From NCBI GenBank assembly GCA_013396915.1, contig VWZL01002055.1, positions 816,040 to 880,039 of the forward strand: a DNA stretch of 64,000 nucleotides, read 5' to 3'. Of this stretch, positions 24,030 through 36,600 are shown in pieces. Origin of the DNA: Stercorarius parasiticus (Eukaryota > Chordata > Aves > Charadriiformes > Stercorariidae). Made by a program: the position numbers and the translations under genes. Below the pieces are notes generated by a model. The model did no database searches and had not been told where the DNA came from. It saw nothing but the letters and a program-made list of their open reading frames with translations. Numbering within the stretch: position 1 is the stretch's first letter; the number at the start of each line of letters is the position of its first letter.

Positions 24030-24532
24030 AAAACACTTATTTTGTTTATTTTCTTGAAAAGAAGAGAAATAGGAACAAGCATGACAAAAAGTGTATTAAG
24101 GAGTAATGAAAGCTATAAAGAAGGTCAACTGGGAGCTTTTCTTCTTCTCTTCCATAATACAATAAAATGAGGTAGTTATTAAATTGAAATGGGGCAAATT
24201 AGGAACTGATAAAAGGAAAATAATTTTTCTCACACAACACATAATTAGATTTTGGAACTTCTTGCCACGGCATTTTGCTAAGGCCATAAATTTAACAAGA
24301 TTCACAGAGGGATTAGATTTCACATAGATAAATTCTTGAGATACACAGTGGTTGAAACTAGGAATTTTACTTAATGTTGACAAAGAATTACTTGGAGTGA
24401 TTTAAATCTCCATATTTCAGCTATTAAGACAAACTTAATGAGCGCTTCACAGATGACCCCTATTAGTCAGAACATTGGACTAAGCCATGCTAGAGCTCTC
24501 CTTCAGTGTAGTAATTCCCAGGTACTTATGTT
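24030..24532 (+). mobile_element. Old CR1 LINE remnant with 3' end, plus strand
   Basis: The sequence follows an old sauropsid CR1 3' region in order. TTTTCTTGAAAAGAAGAGAAAT (24050-24070) stands for 'ttcagcttggaaaagaggagg'. ACTGATAAAAGGAAAATAATTTTTCTCACACAAC (24205-24239) stands for 'caaacaaaaggaagtacttcttcacacaacg'. TGGAACTTCTTGCCA (24253-24267) encodes WNFLP, the conserved ORF2 C-terminal WNxLP motif. AAGGCCATAAATTTAACAAGATTC follows the usual 'aaggccaaaactataacagggttc'. Near 24465-24530, GAACATTGGACTAAG and a final ACTTATG match the tail '...ggatattgggctagatgg...cttatg'. Every frame is broken. It is 5' truncated and diverged, hence inactive and old. Confidence 0.8.
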
Positions 24533-27150
24533 TCAAACATCACTCTTCATGGCTATAAAGCTGAAGGTATGAGCTTACACTGCCGGGTGGATACAGGCAA
24601 GTTTGGGGTCAGGGAGTGGAAGGGAAGGGGATAACTCCGGGAGTGAACTAAGGGGTTTCCAAGTTACTGCTGTTGGAGGTTTACAGCCACATATACTACA
24701 GCTGAGGAGAGATTCTATATGGAAGAAACTTGCAAAGTTGGGGTTTTTTGTCTCTTCCATCTTTAGCAGCTACTTTTATTGTCATCAGATCATTTTTTAC
24801 ATGCCAATAATGAAACATTCCAATGTGGCAGCTGTCATACTAGAAAGTACAGGAATTGCTTAGTTAAAAACCTGGGGAAAACGTCATCCTACACATAAAG
24901 AGCAGAGGTTACATTTCTTTTCTAAATGTTGAAGTCACAAGGCCCAAGAACGTCACTGGATGTCTCTCTTTTTCAGTGGCAGTGGTGCGCCAGAATGATG
25001 TTTGGCCATTCTAATAAAATAATATGCACAATGTACATTGCTTAACCTGAAGAGCAATTTTTTCTGAGTGGAAAAATAAAGCACTAATTCATATAGAAAA
25101 GGCAGAAAGTAGCCTTTGATCAATTTATCACAAAATATAAAAATGTTTAAAATGGAGTATTTCAGGTACTGAGAATTCAGCCATTTATGGGGATAACTGC
25201 AAGAGAATAGCATGAGAAATAAATGGAATGAAATAAGAAGAAGAAAAAAGAAAAAGGTTGGCAACTGCAAGAACAGATCCAAAACTGGAGAGGAGATTCT
25301 GCAACTGACAGCTTGGGCCAGCAGGTATACACAACCTTTCGAAATAAAAGAAATGTCTCCTCACAAGCGCACAGAAACTGTATATTAGAGAACCTTTGTT
25401 GGCCTATCCTCTGTGATAAGATACACGTCAGGTGTTTAGGTCCACAGAATTTAATTTCTTTTTGCTCTTCTAACTTACAATTCTTTATTGAACTTCAGTA
25501 TTGATTTACTTCCAAATCACATACTGTACCTTCTTGCGCTATTGCGTTTTAGGTAAACACTAACAACACTACAAGATGGAGCTGATCCAAGGTATTTGCT
25601 AATTCATCAGTAGTGGGAAACCTACGTGTTTTCAAGCAATGCAAATTGGTTTGGCTTCTGCACAGCTCCTACTTTTTTCAAACACTGATGGCAAAGAACA
25701 TTTCCCAGGATTCATATCAAGTCTTCATTTTAACAGCATTAATTTATGATGTGTGTTATTCCATTCTACCCTGTGCAACATGACTTATTTAAAAAGCAAG
25801 CAATTTTCCAAAGTAAATACTCATTTTCTATTCTAACAGTGATGCTCTTTGTGGATTTTAAGAGAAAGGGGCATAGTCTGGAAAATATCTTTTCTACACT
25901 TTTTGCTTTGAGATCATTCACGGTACTATTAGGATATTTTAACTATCTGTCCCTTCCTGCAGCATTTTTAAATTATCTGTCACGCTGTATCTATTGTAAA
26001 AGTGGAATTTTGAATTTCCAAAAGAAAGCTCTTAGTTTATTTTTACTGCTATTATTTTTGTCTGCTTCTCTGGCCTCAAAACACTGTAGATCATTATAGG
26101 ATCACTCAGCTTAAAAAGAATAGTATTTTCAAGACAACATTGAAGAACTTGTCAGCAAGTCACCTAACTTCCCTAATGATTCAGGGAACATGTTAATGTA
26201 ACTGTGCCCTTTGCGCTGCAGTGAATTGTCTCCCCAATGACCTTACTGTGACAATGGTTAACTCTGCCTGCTGCCATCACAGAGCTGCTGGGACTCCATT
26301 TTTTGGTCCATGTACTCCCTTTTCTTCACGGTGTTAACAGGAAGGGCTGTCAAAAACCAACATTGGCTAACTGCTAGAACTGATAACTAAAGCAAAATGG
26401 AAGCTTGAGCTGCTGTTGAAAGTGATGACGCAGACGCATCTTCACAGACTGGCACAACCGGGCTAACATTAACGTTGCAAGCCAGCTTTTCATCGTGGTT
26501 ACGATACATAATACAGGGGGTGGGATTTCTGGCCAAATTTGAAGTTCTATGCTTAAGCTCTGTCACTTGAAAGATCATTTAATTAAAATACATAAAATAA
26601 TATTGGAATAAAAGCACTAATTCGGACAGGCTCGCAAAGACGCTGTGGATTCTGAATGTAATAGCAAGTTTGAGAATTGCTCAGGCAATTAAAGCTGAAG
26701 ATGCTGGAGTGGCAGAGTGTCTGAGGACAAAAACATTTGTGATTTAGAATAAAAACATGGTCTATGAAAATTTTCAGGGAAAAAATGTTTATACTTCATT
26801 CCTGAAAAATCCTTTCAGAAATACCTTTTATCCCTAAATTGACCTTTTATCTCAAAATTTTTAATTAACTGCCAAAGAGAAGGTAAAATACAGTAATTCT
26901 GTAGTCACGAATACTCATGTTATACTCCATCTGTTTTGATAATTAATAACATAAGATCAGCTAATTAAAAACCCTCTTAAAATAAATTGAAATTTGCATG
27001 AATTTTTAATTCACTCAGTATTACTAGCATGGCTCTTAGTAGAGCAGTGCTCTGTAGCCTGTGTATAAATGTGATTTTCAGAAACTGAGTCAAAATTATG
27101 CCCTCCATCAGCTAACAGGAAAAAACATGTGTGCGTATGCATATGCCTCT

Positions 27151-27167
27151 GTGTGTGTGTGTGTGTA
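27151..27167. repeat. (TG)n microsatellite
   Basis: About eight uninterrupted TG units, followed by a G-rich AAGGGGGAGAGAG segment. It is a simple dinucleotide repeat that may vary in length between individuals. Confidence 0.9.
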
Positions 27168-27828
27168 AGGGGGAGAGAGCTCAGCATCATGGCGGGGGTT
27201 GTAAATTACCACCAAAACACATCTCAAAAATAAAGCAAAAAATTTCAAGAAGCTAACAACTTTTTCTAGCTCATCAATAACATAAGATAACATGAGTATT
27301 TCTACTTGATATTTTACACTAGAGAACTTCAAATACTAGGCAAGATAATTATATACATGAGCTGTGAAAATGTATTATCGTGACATGATGAGAAGCAAAT
27401 ATCTCTATACATGAGGGAAGCCAAGCAGGTGACAACATCAAGCTCTATCATCACACAGGCTATAGTGTGTAACACAGTGATACCTGGCATTACGTGATAG
27501 TTCTTCCCCTGAATGATGTCTTAAAATTGGATTACTTAAGCCTCCACTGAAAATAATTTCTGATTTACTAATTTATTAGTATAAGTAGCATGCTAGTAGA
27601 AATTGGTAAAGAAATGCCTTGGTGTTATCCACATTCTGTGCACTAACACACTGTGCCAAGAGATAAACTCAGTACGAGAAAGGGTCAAAACATGCTATAG
27701 GCAGGAGGAATGTGTATGTTGTTACCATCATTCTACTAAACCCATGAGTAACTGACCACCTATGATGTTTTTACAAAGATTAAGCCATTTACCATTTCTC
27801 TAACCATATCAGTGAGGTCATAGCCATT

Positions 27829-27852
27829 AATACTACTGTATATAGTAGTATT
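27829..27852. other. Perfect 9-bp AT-rich hairpin
   Basis: AATACTACT at 27829-27837 pairs exactly with AGTAGTATT at 27844-27852 around a 6-base loop. Such stems are expected by chance in DNA this AT-rich. Confidence 0.5.
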
Positions 27853-29254
27853 TGCCCATTAGGACTGAATACTCAGAAACCTTCATGCTCCGCTGCTATG
27901 TATGTATTTAGCAATTCTGCAGGCTCACTGGAATTAGCAATGTAACTGGCATCAATCAGCAACGTAACCTGCAAGCTTGAACCCCCAAACTGGCAGCCTC
28001 TGTCTGAACTAACTAAATTGACCAAAAAAAAAAAAGTATTAAATGCATTTGGGATAGCAAAAATAAGAATAACAGACTACAAAATAATCTGTAAGGGTCA
28101 GCAGATCAGAACATTCCGCTCTGTTTCATTTTCACAGTAACTGCAGCTTGTGTGAAGCTAACGATATTCAGCATAAATAACACTTGGAAAAATTCAGAAG
28201 ACAAATTGCCTCCTGCAACGTGACATCAAGGTGGTGTAATGAATCTTACATACAGGTTTTATTTCCTTAAAATATATTTGAGGTCTAGGCCTGAATGTAT
28301 ACAGGAGATCTGTACTCAAAAGCAAAACCAACCGGAGTTTATGCATGAAATTATATATACATAAGATTACATTTCTGAGAAATAGTCGTTTCTTAACATC
28401 TACAAAAACTTCTACTGAGAATTCAAATAGTATGGCAAATAAATATCATGTGTAGTTTTAAATTATACTCCCCTAACCAAAAATTTAATTTCTGGAAAAT
28501 CCATACATGATAGCATTTTCAAATATTAATGGCAGCACCTTTCAATAGGTGTTTCAAATTTCTACTCAGCAAGAACAATTCTCTCTATATAAAAATTCTT
28601 TTCTACACAACCAACATCTATTTTGTTCATTTCTAGTGAAAGATAAAACAGACTAAGCAGCTTGCAACTTTTTTCTTCTCTATAATTATTTTTCTGCTTT
28701 TAAAAACACTCTTAATTCTATAAAACCAAAATAGATTTTGCTCAGCAGTGTTTGCAAAAGTGCATGCTGAAAGAACTGTTTCAGTTTTCATTAGCTCTTA
28801 GATTTTTCATCAAAAAAACAAATGAGAAATTACCATTGTTAGCTTTCATCTCAGAGCAAAATCCAAACTATGTAATAAAATTCTTTTCAATAGTTCGAGT
28901 TACGTACAGATAGTATTTCAAACCACATAGATTTTCCCATGAAAGATCACTTTTTGAGATGTCTAAGAAAAATCTCACTCTCTAGATATTTTTCTCTTTA
29001 AATTTAATCCTGACCTTGAAATAAACTGAATAAATTCTATGTGGATCAAATGGTTACTAAAATAACCCATTTATAAAGAAGAAGCTAGATAGCCATAGAA
29101 ATATTTATAAATAGACGGTGCATATAGAAATACAAAAACTGATTTTGCAGAAAAAGCATGATTGTAAGAGATCTGCAGCTGTTCTCAACCTTTAGCACTG
29201 CCTATGTGAGCCAAGAGATTTTTTTCTAGTACTGAAGCTAAATTAACTTCATGG

Positions 29255-29269
29255 TTTTTTTTTTTTTTT
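29255..29269. repeat. Poly(T) run
   Basis: About 15 consecutive T. There is no associated element that I can recognise. Confidence 0.85.
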
Positions 29270-30587
29270 ATCCCCTTGGGTAAACCTGTAACGTACACAG
29301 TACCAGGCAAAAAGCTTACCCTCAATTTCATTTTCCCAAAATTGAAATGCTTCAAAAAAATAAGCATAAATGTATTTCAAAATCCAATTGCTTTGGCCCT
29401 AAATCTAGCTTTTCTTGGCAGAGTGCACTTGTTTTTAATCTGAATGCTAATATTTTGCAATGTGGCATCAGATATAAAATACTAATTTACGTTGCGCCAG
29501 AGATCTATAGTGTTTCAGTACTAGTCAATCAATAAATGATTAGAGAAGCATTTTTTTGTTTCAAGGGAACATTATTTAAACCATAACACAATGCTGCAAA
29601 TTATTCTATAGATAATACGTACCAAAAAGTCTACAGCAGAACAAGCAAATTCATTACAACTGTCTCAGAGGGGAAGCGAAGTAGAAGAAAGAGTTGGGTG
29701 ATTTTAGATCAGCCTGTTAAACATGTAAGAGACACATGTGCAAAGGCTGTACTGAAGGAGGACAAATCTCATGAAATTCTCAAATAAGATTAAGATCTTT
29801 ATAAATACTTTGATAAACTTTGAAAACTGGAAGTATTTGCGGACTTGGAGCTTCAATTCCAAGTTTTATTCCTACCAGCATACCTTGCTGTAAGCAGGGA
29901 AACAATTTAACTGGTTTCACTATTATGTGAAATAGATTCTTTCTAAAGTTAGTCTCTTTTTTTATATGTAGACACAGGCAAAATTCCTGACTGGACTTTC
30001 TTTTGTAGGACCGTAAAACAAGCTGTAGTATTAATTCTTGGATGCTGGTTGTTTTTCTTTAATATATTGGACTGTATTTGATTTGTCAGAAATAAGTAAC
30101 CTAATACTCACACGCATCAGGCTGATAAGCCCTTTGCAGTCAAAACTCATGGTACAAACTGTGAGAACTAGAGAAATTGTCCCACTTATATCAGGGAAAA
30201 GCACAACTTGTACCCAGGCTTTCAGCTTTCTACTAGCTGGGAAGATGCAGTGAGAAAGCTGAAGTTTTCTTCTATTTAAGCAAAATAGTTTTCCACACAC
30301 TAACAGAATATTTACATCTGTTTGAATAGTCAGTTAAAAAGATAATTTTGAAAAACACATTTAAGATAATTTTACACAAGAAAACCCTTTTCAGAGAGTT
30401 TACTGACAATTTTTAAGGAGATAAAAATTTGAGCAGAGAAAAATAAATACATTTGACAGTTTTTCAGCCAATAGGTTTTTCTCTGAGTCCTTTAGGGTTT
30501 TGAATCTGATGGAAAGCCTTGTCTTTTCACAATGACCTAGCTGAACTACTGCATAAGTGAACTGATATACCACTACTTGGAGAAAGC

Positions 30588-30606
30588 TTTTTTTTTTAAA
30601 AAAAAA
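30588..30606. repeat. T10A9 palindromic homopolymer pair
   Basis: Ten T are followed directly by nine A, making a self-complementary AT tract. It could be chance, or the join of two homopolymer tracts. Confidence 0.8.
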
Positions 30607-33496
30607 TTACCATTTTTCCTTCTTTCACCAGTGTAAGCATGATATCTCCAGTCACATTCTTTCATAAAATAATCAGCTGGGTACTTCCCCACTTACTGGA
30701 CAGGTGCATTTCCTGATAATACAGATTTCCACCCCACGTCCCCCAGAACTAGTCTAGCCCAAATAGGTTCGTTATTCCAAGCCAAAGCTTTCATTTTCTA
30801 TTAATCCAAGTCTAGTGCCTTTCCTATTATTATTTACCACAATACATCTTCTGAGTTGATAGAGAGTCTCCATGAGATGTTTCATGGATCTGCCACACAG
30901 TTCATGAAGCCAGACCACAACCACCTTTTGGGTCAAGTAAGGAGATTCCTTTCTGTTGTTCCCAACGCCTCCCTTGCCTTCCCAGAAACACGAGAGCCTA
31001 CTCACCAAATCACATAACGAGGTGGGAAGTGCAGATGTGGCTGATGGAAGATAATACTACAAGGGCTACATGACTCTCCTGTGTCCACCCATGCAGCAAA
31101 GGAAAGGCACCAGCTGAAGTCTGTAACAGAGAGAAAACGCACAAAGTAGTTATTTCACTGTAGTATATCCTCTTCCCTTTCAAATATTGTGTGTATCGGG
31201 AATAGACGGCTCAGGCTTTATAAAGAGAAAAGAGCCAAAGGGCTGTATTAAATAGTGGCTTTCCAGCATGGGAACAGGAATTAGCACAACCTCCATCTTT
31301 CCTTGGCATCTGTAACCATCATTATTTAAGAAATCGACTCAAGAGGGTGGGGGGATGGGTCACAGTGGCTATGAAGCATTTAAACATTTAACACTGCTGC
31401 TAGAGCCAAAACCAAATTCCTCCAGAACTAGGGGCTGGTTTACTGCAGGTTCTATGGATAGCAGTTGTGCAGGCTTGAGGAATGGTTATTACATATGGAT
31501 GCTAATTTTAACACCAGAATATACATGTTTTCCTATTTCAGCTATTATACTTGAATTTTTCCATTTCTGTAGTCTTTTCATTTTGCTATGTTGGATTTGA
31601 TTTACAGTATACTTTATAATACAGTTCCTATGATAGTGCTAGCTTACTTTATGTGTTTTATATGAAGTTTTACAGACAAGCAGCTTGTTTATTTCATGTC
31701 CTTTTACTGTGGATTTTTATTTTAATACTGGGATTTGGTTTTAAAAAAATTAATGATCTTGTAAGTCTAAGTAGCTGACCAAGGATTACTGAGCACAGAA
31801 AGAAGAATATTATCAGGTCAGTGCAGGATCACAACAGAACAGGAAAAATCTCTAGAAGTTCTAAAGACTTTTTAACACTATCACCACGAATCCACGAGTA
31901 AATTCATCTTGCTGCGCTCCATCTGTAGAATGTGCACAGGGAAACAGGTTTTTCAGTGGTTCTTTCATAAAAAGCCTTGTCAGTTTCAGTGGCGCAAGTT
32001 AGCTTAACTTTCTTTGGATTCTTATTTCTTATTGTGATATATACATGTATTCAGCAAGCTGGTTCAGTTTTAATTCAATTGTACAGTGAAACATCAGTAA
32101 TATCTGGATCCCTGCTTCGCTCCCTGTATTCCCTCTGCCTAGTATTATTGTATTCCATATTTAGTTTGCTGATCAGATGTTTAAACACCTGATTTACTTG
32201 AGTCTGGAAAGCAGCAGAAAAAGATGTGCATTGGTGATATTCCAAGGGCCTGCCTAGCTCCCTCTCCCACCACGGAGGAATAGCTGGCACCTTCTCAACA
32301 GCTAGGCTCTTTTTCCCTTCAGCATATAGACATAGAGGATCAGGGGCAACACAGAGTGCACCTCCTGTGAGGGGGTCTGTAACGGAGCTGGAATTCCAGC
32401 TATTGATGGAAAGATCAAATCCCAAATCTGGCAAAATTTAAATAGCAAGAGAATAACTTCGTACATTATTTTTAGCACCTATACCCAATGTGTTTCTTAG
32501 TTTCTTGACACAATTCCCAAGGCTGCCCCAAGCAACCGCACCAACCACTGGGGCATAAAAGTTGAGAAACACAGTAGTCCTTGGGGAAACTGTAGCTGGG
32601 AAGTTAAGGGGTATAACAATTTCTACATGAAGAGGCAGCACTTTTCTCCCTGAGTTGGTTTTGATTCGGTTCTCTGTTTCCTATTTTGACAATAAGAATA
32701 GGTATTGGGTAAAGCAATTGCTTATTCTATACCTTTCACTTATTCTTTATTATTTAGTCTGTTAGGATATGTATTATATAACATGCAATGCATCACTCAT
32801 TTCCATTCATAATTACATGCAATATGTGTTAGCATATGCTTAAGTCCTCCATATATACCTCAGCTAACAATAAACCAAAATCATAGTGTATAAGGAAAAT
32901 CAAGGACATGAAACAAAAACATAATCAAAACTAAAAATAAGACATAGAAGACAGATGAAGCGCCAATACTGCAAAATGGAGTGGAGTGTAAAAGCAATCA
33001 AGCAAAATAAAGGTGGAAAATAAAAGGAATGTTGTAACAGCAGTTGAGATAAATTATAACATTTTTAAGTACAAGGATACCAGAGGTTATTACAGGAAAC
33101 AGTATGACTTCTAATGGCATGGGTATTCTGGTGACAGGAGAAGTAAACATACAGTAGACACTGCTTCTAGAAAATGACATGAATCATTCTGGGAAGGAAG
33201 AATAAAATCTGCAGGAAATCAAGAGCACCGCAAAAATTGAACATCTGAAGACTGACAAAAATGACAACATCAGAAGGCTTCTAAAGAAAAATACTTCACA
33301 ATCTTGGAATGATTTAATTTTAAGTGGCAAGACACAGAAGAAACATTAAGAAGTATCTTTGAAAGCAAGAAGACAAGTGACAATTTCTGGCTAATAATAT
33401 CATCTCTCAATTACCACATGCTGCCATAAATTACTTCTATTTCCTAATAAAGGTTTGGTTTAATATAAATAAAAGCAAAAGCACTAACACAGTAGT

Positions 33497-33622
33497 TTAT
33501 ATATGCAAAACACTGTACAATCCACAATCAAGATAAATTAACTACCAAGATGATATGCAAGTTATCTCAGACCAGTCACTGAGTCAGTAGCAAAACTAAA
33601 AATTCAAGAACTGATAGTTCAT
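33497..33622 (-). repeat. MIR SINE fragment, minus strand
   Basis: Plus-strand wording follows the reverse MIR order. TATATATGCAAAACACTGTACAA stands for 'ctatgtgccaggcactgttctaa'. GCAAGTTATCTCAGACCAGTCACTGAGTCAGTAGCAAAACT stands for 'gttaagtaacttgcccaaggtcacacagctagtcagtggcagagct'. AAATTCAAGAACTG stands for 'gattcgaacccagg'. The middle is deleted relative to a full MIR. Confidence 0.55.
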
Positions 33623-36600
33623 TTCCTCCAATGGGTGAATTTTAACCTTTTCCATATGGTACCGTCATCTTGCAACAAAGAAAATGTAATATCTTGGTAT
33701 AAAGTATTGGAAGTAATTGAGATCCACAGTTGCAATCTCCAAGTTAATATCCTATGCTGTAAAACCGATCAGCGTTTTGGACTGGTATTCATAATGAGCA
33801 ACTTAAACTGGCAGGAAACATGGACGGGCTTGAATGCATTCCCCAAAGCCTGGAGGTAGACCTACAGCTTACCTGCGCCCAGATCTTCCTATAAACCATG
33901 TTGCTGGAACAGAGGGAAAGCTAAACTGAAGAATAAGTGCATTTTTATATACCTTTTCCTTTTACACTGCATTCTTATGCTCCAGCTGGTTTCTCTTACG
34001 ACCTACATCCTTAATGACAATTGACAGCTCAGAAATTTTATGATCTTGATTCTCATTTTTATAATAGACTTATTGAGAAGAAATGTTGTTTTGGGACAAT
34101 CTGACTTGCCAAAGTATGGCAGATCCAATGTCTGAATCAAGCATTCCCAACAGGTGATTCATGTAATGTTATTACCAGTCAAGAGACTACTCTTCATACT
34201 TGCAGGCAAGGCAGCAATTAAAGACTGCCTTCTGCGTTTGGAAATAGGATACCTTCTTTTGTGACCATCATTTATTCTGTTGCATTAAAAACCTAACTCA
34301 GTGTCTATCTTGCTATTCAAATGCAGTGACTTATGAATCGCATATCAAGAAACCCCTCTTCTTGCGGCTTCTTTATAACCTATCTTATAGGCAAAAATAA
34401 ATGTTTCATCATTGTTGTCTTGCTTGGGATTTAGACATCAGCTATTCACACGTATCACTAACAGAATTTAGTTTTTCATTGCTACATCTGGATATTTCCT
34501 GAATCAGCTTAATCCTGCCTCTACTTACGATTTCAGAGTTAGAAACCACCTTGTTACGGCAAACACGCAGCTCCTTGCAGACCTAGCGCCTAAAATAAGG
34601 CACAAATGCATCCTTTTTATTGCTTCCATTTTTCAATGTTAATTCGCTGGAGACACCTAGAGCCAGAGCAAATCAGTTCCATCCTCTCTGAATCAGGCCC
34701 TCACTTTGGCTCTACCATGATAATAATCAGTTTGTTGCCATTAATTATACATTAACTATTAGAAACTGACACATTTTTGAGGTGCTTAAATATCTATAAA
34801 GCTCTAGAGCAAAAGATACACAAGGTATTTGGCTTACATATAGGCAACGGAAATATGTGCAGAGAACAGTCTGAGCTCACCAGTCATCTGAAAAGTAATA
34901 CGTTTTGTTTGTTTGTATTTTCTAAAAAAACCTATTGCATTATGTTAAATACCCTGAGGGCTTAGCATAAAACGTGACTGGAATGAATATAAAGAAAAAA
35001 CTTTCTGTCTCATTAGATGGCCTGAGTTTCAAAATCTGTTCTAAAAGTGTTGTAAAGTGTGTAGTGTTGTAGATTAATGCACTGAATACATTTCCACAGT
35101 GCTTGATGTGTTTCATAAAAGGTCCATTTCAGAAGTGTGCTGTATTATAGGTGAACAGTCGCAGTAAATAATCTTGTTACAGAAACCTAAGCAATTTTTA
35201 CAAGGCGTATTTCTGGCTGACTGAACAATTTATTCTCCAGATGTCACATTGTATTTTTCCAATATAAAATGAAACAGCTTTTTTTTTAGTTTTTGGTTTG
35301 TTTTTTTTTTAAGGCAGACTCTTTTGTTTGGTAAGACTGGATCAAAAGTACTTCCTTAAAGAGAAAAATCTATCATTAAAAGCTGTTGTTGTATAAAATT
35401 TACACTGTATGTGATTACTATATGTAATTTATCATTTAATTTGATTTAGAGGTATAAAAGACCGCACCAAAGTGTGAACATTGCTGAGGATAGCTGTGTA
35501 CATTTCAAAAACAGGAATCATTAGCTCTCAAACTGATCATCCATGCTGATCCTAAAGGCCGTGAGCATCTTGACTAGATCTATGTATAGTTAAAACTATG
35601 TCACCTCAGACGTTACCCGCTAATAAATCCATATGCCATATTATAGGCCCTGGAAGATTACATGATAATGTGATATGATAAGAACTGCCTGTCTAGAAGG
35701 CAAGGGCAATTAAAAAACATTTTCACTAGGCAGACATCATCACTAGCAATAAACAGGGTAATTTTCCAGCGTATATTTACTTGGCTTCAGAAAGGAAACA
35801 CTTTCACAGGAAGCTCTCACCCAGGAAAATTCACAGAATATCAGCAATCTATTTTATTGATGAAAAAAATGGAAAAAACAATCCTATGCACTACTAAGTA
35901 TCACACATTTCTATTTTCTTGCCCCGTTTTCTTGATTATACACATGGAAAATTAGTATCAAAGGATAAATTGCTAGATTTTTAAAAATATTCCCGTTTTT
36001 ACTCTACATTGTCTTTTAATCTTATGTTTCTGTTTCTCTTTCTATCCACAAAGCTGTATATTCATAGAGACCCATATAAGAGTGACAAACAGTTGAATCC
36101 CAGAAGTGTTTGTCTATTAATGTCGGCTTAGAGAAAACCGCATCAGAACCAATAGACATTGTCACTAAAGGGTGATGGAGTTCCAAAAACTTCTCCTTTA
36201 AATGAAGCTGGATTTTACAGGAAACAGACTCAAGATACACTGAGATGCACTGCAGACATATCTGGGTTCTGCTACATCCAGGGTCACACTGGAAAATACT
36301 ATCTGACTTGTACCAAATGGCTTTCTGCCCTTCCCACCCCGTCCAACCTTTGGTGAACATCTAATTCAAAACCTGCCAGTAGGCAACAAGCCTAAAGAGC
36401 AAAGAAGCACCCAAAGGCATGTATAGAGAGAATATTTATGCAAGCCACTGCTTAAGTTAACCTCTCTCTGAATAAAATTGTTTTTCATTAGTTTGATGTC
36501 CTTCTGTCCTCATGTGTTTGAGTAAGTCATTAACAAACCTTTTCATGTAAAGATAGAGTATTTATAACTAATGTAAGTACAGCCAGGGATGAATGAATTC

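Larger units (their letters stand above)
24533..33496. other. AT-rich non-coding stretch
   Basis: No gene is supported. Open frames up to 119 codons (25746-26099 plus, 32075-32434 minus, 24953-25282 minus) have AT-driven compositions or no recognisable domain. Simple tracts and a hairpin are listed separately. A weak MIR-like block lies near 26150-26185 (GCAAGTCACCTAACTTCC). Confidence 0.5.

Noticed and set aside
25746..26099. 117-codon plus-strand frame with hydrophobic stretches
   Set aside because: The Phe/Leu/Ile-rich translation is what T-rich DNA gives; the apparent membrane segments are a composition effect.
26150..26185. MIR-like block
   Set aside because: Only about 30 bases resemble the MIR 'gcaagtcacttaacctc' block and the flanks do not continue the match.
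32386..32401. 16-bp perfect palindrome AGCTGGAATTCCAGCT as a functional site
   Set aside because: About one palindrome of this length is expected by chance in 64 kb, and no other signal is nearby.
32075..32434. 119-codon minus-strand frame as a gene
   Set aside because: Its composition is protein-like in part, but no family is recognised and no start, splice or polyadenylation context supports it.
33220..33420. CR1 fragment suggested by TACTTCACA followed by TGGAAT
   Set aside because: The ORF2 LP motif and following blocks are absent, so the match does not extend.
36022..36360. 112-codon minus-strand frame as a gene
   Set aside because: Overlaps a plus-strand frame, has no domain and lies in unremarkable sequence.
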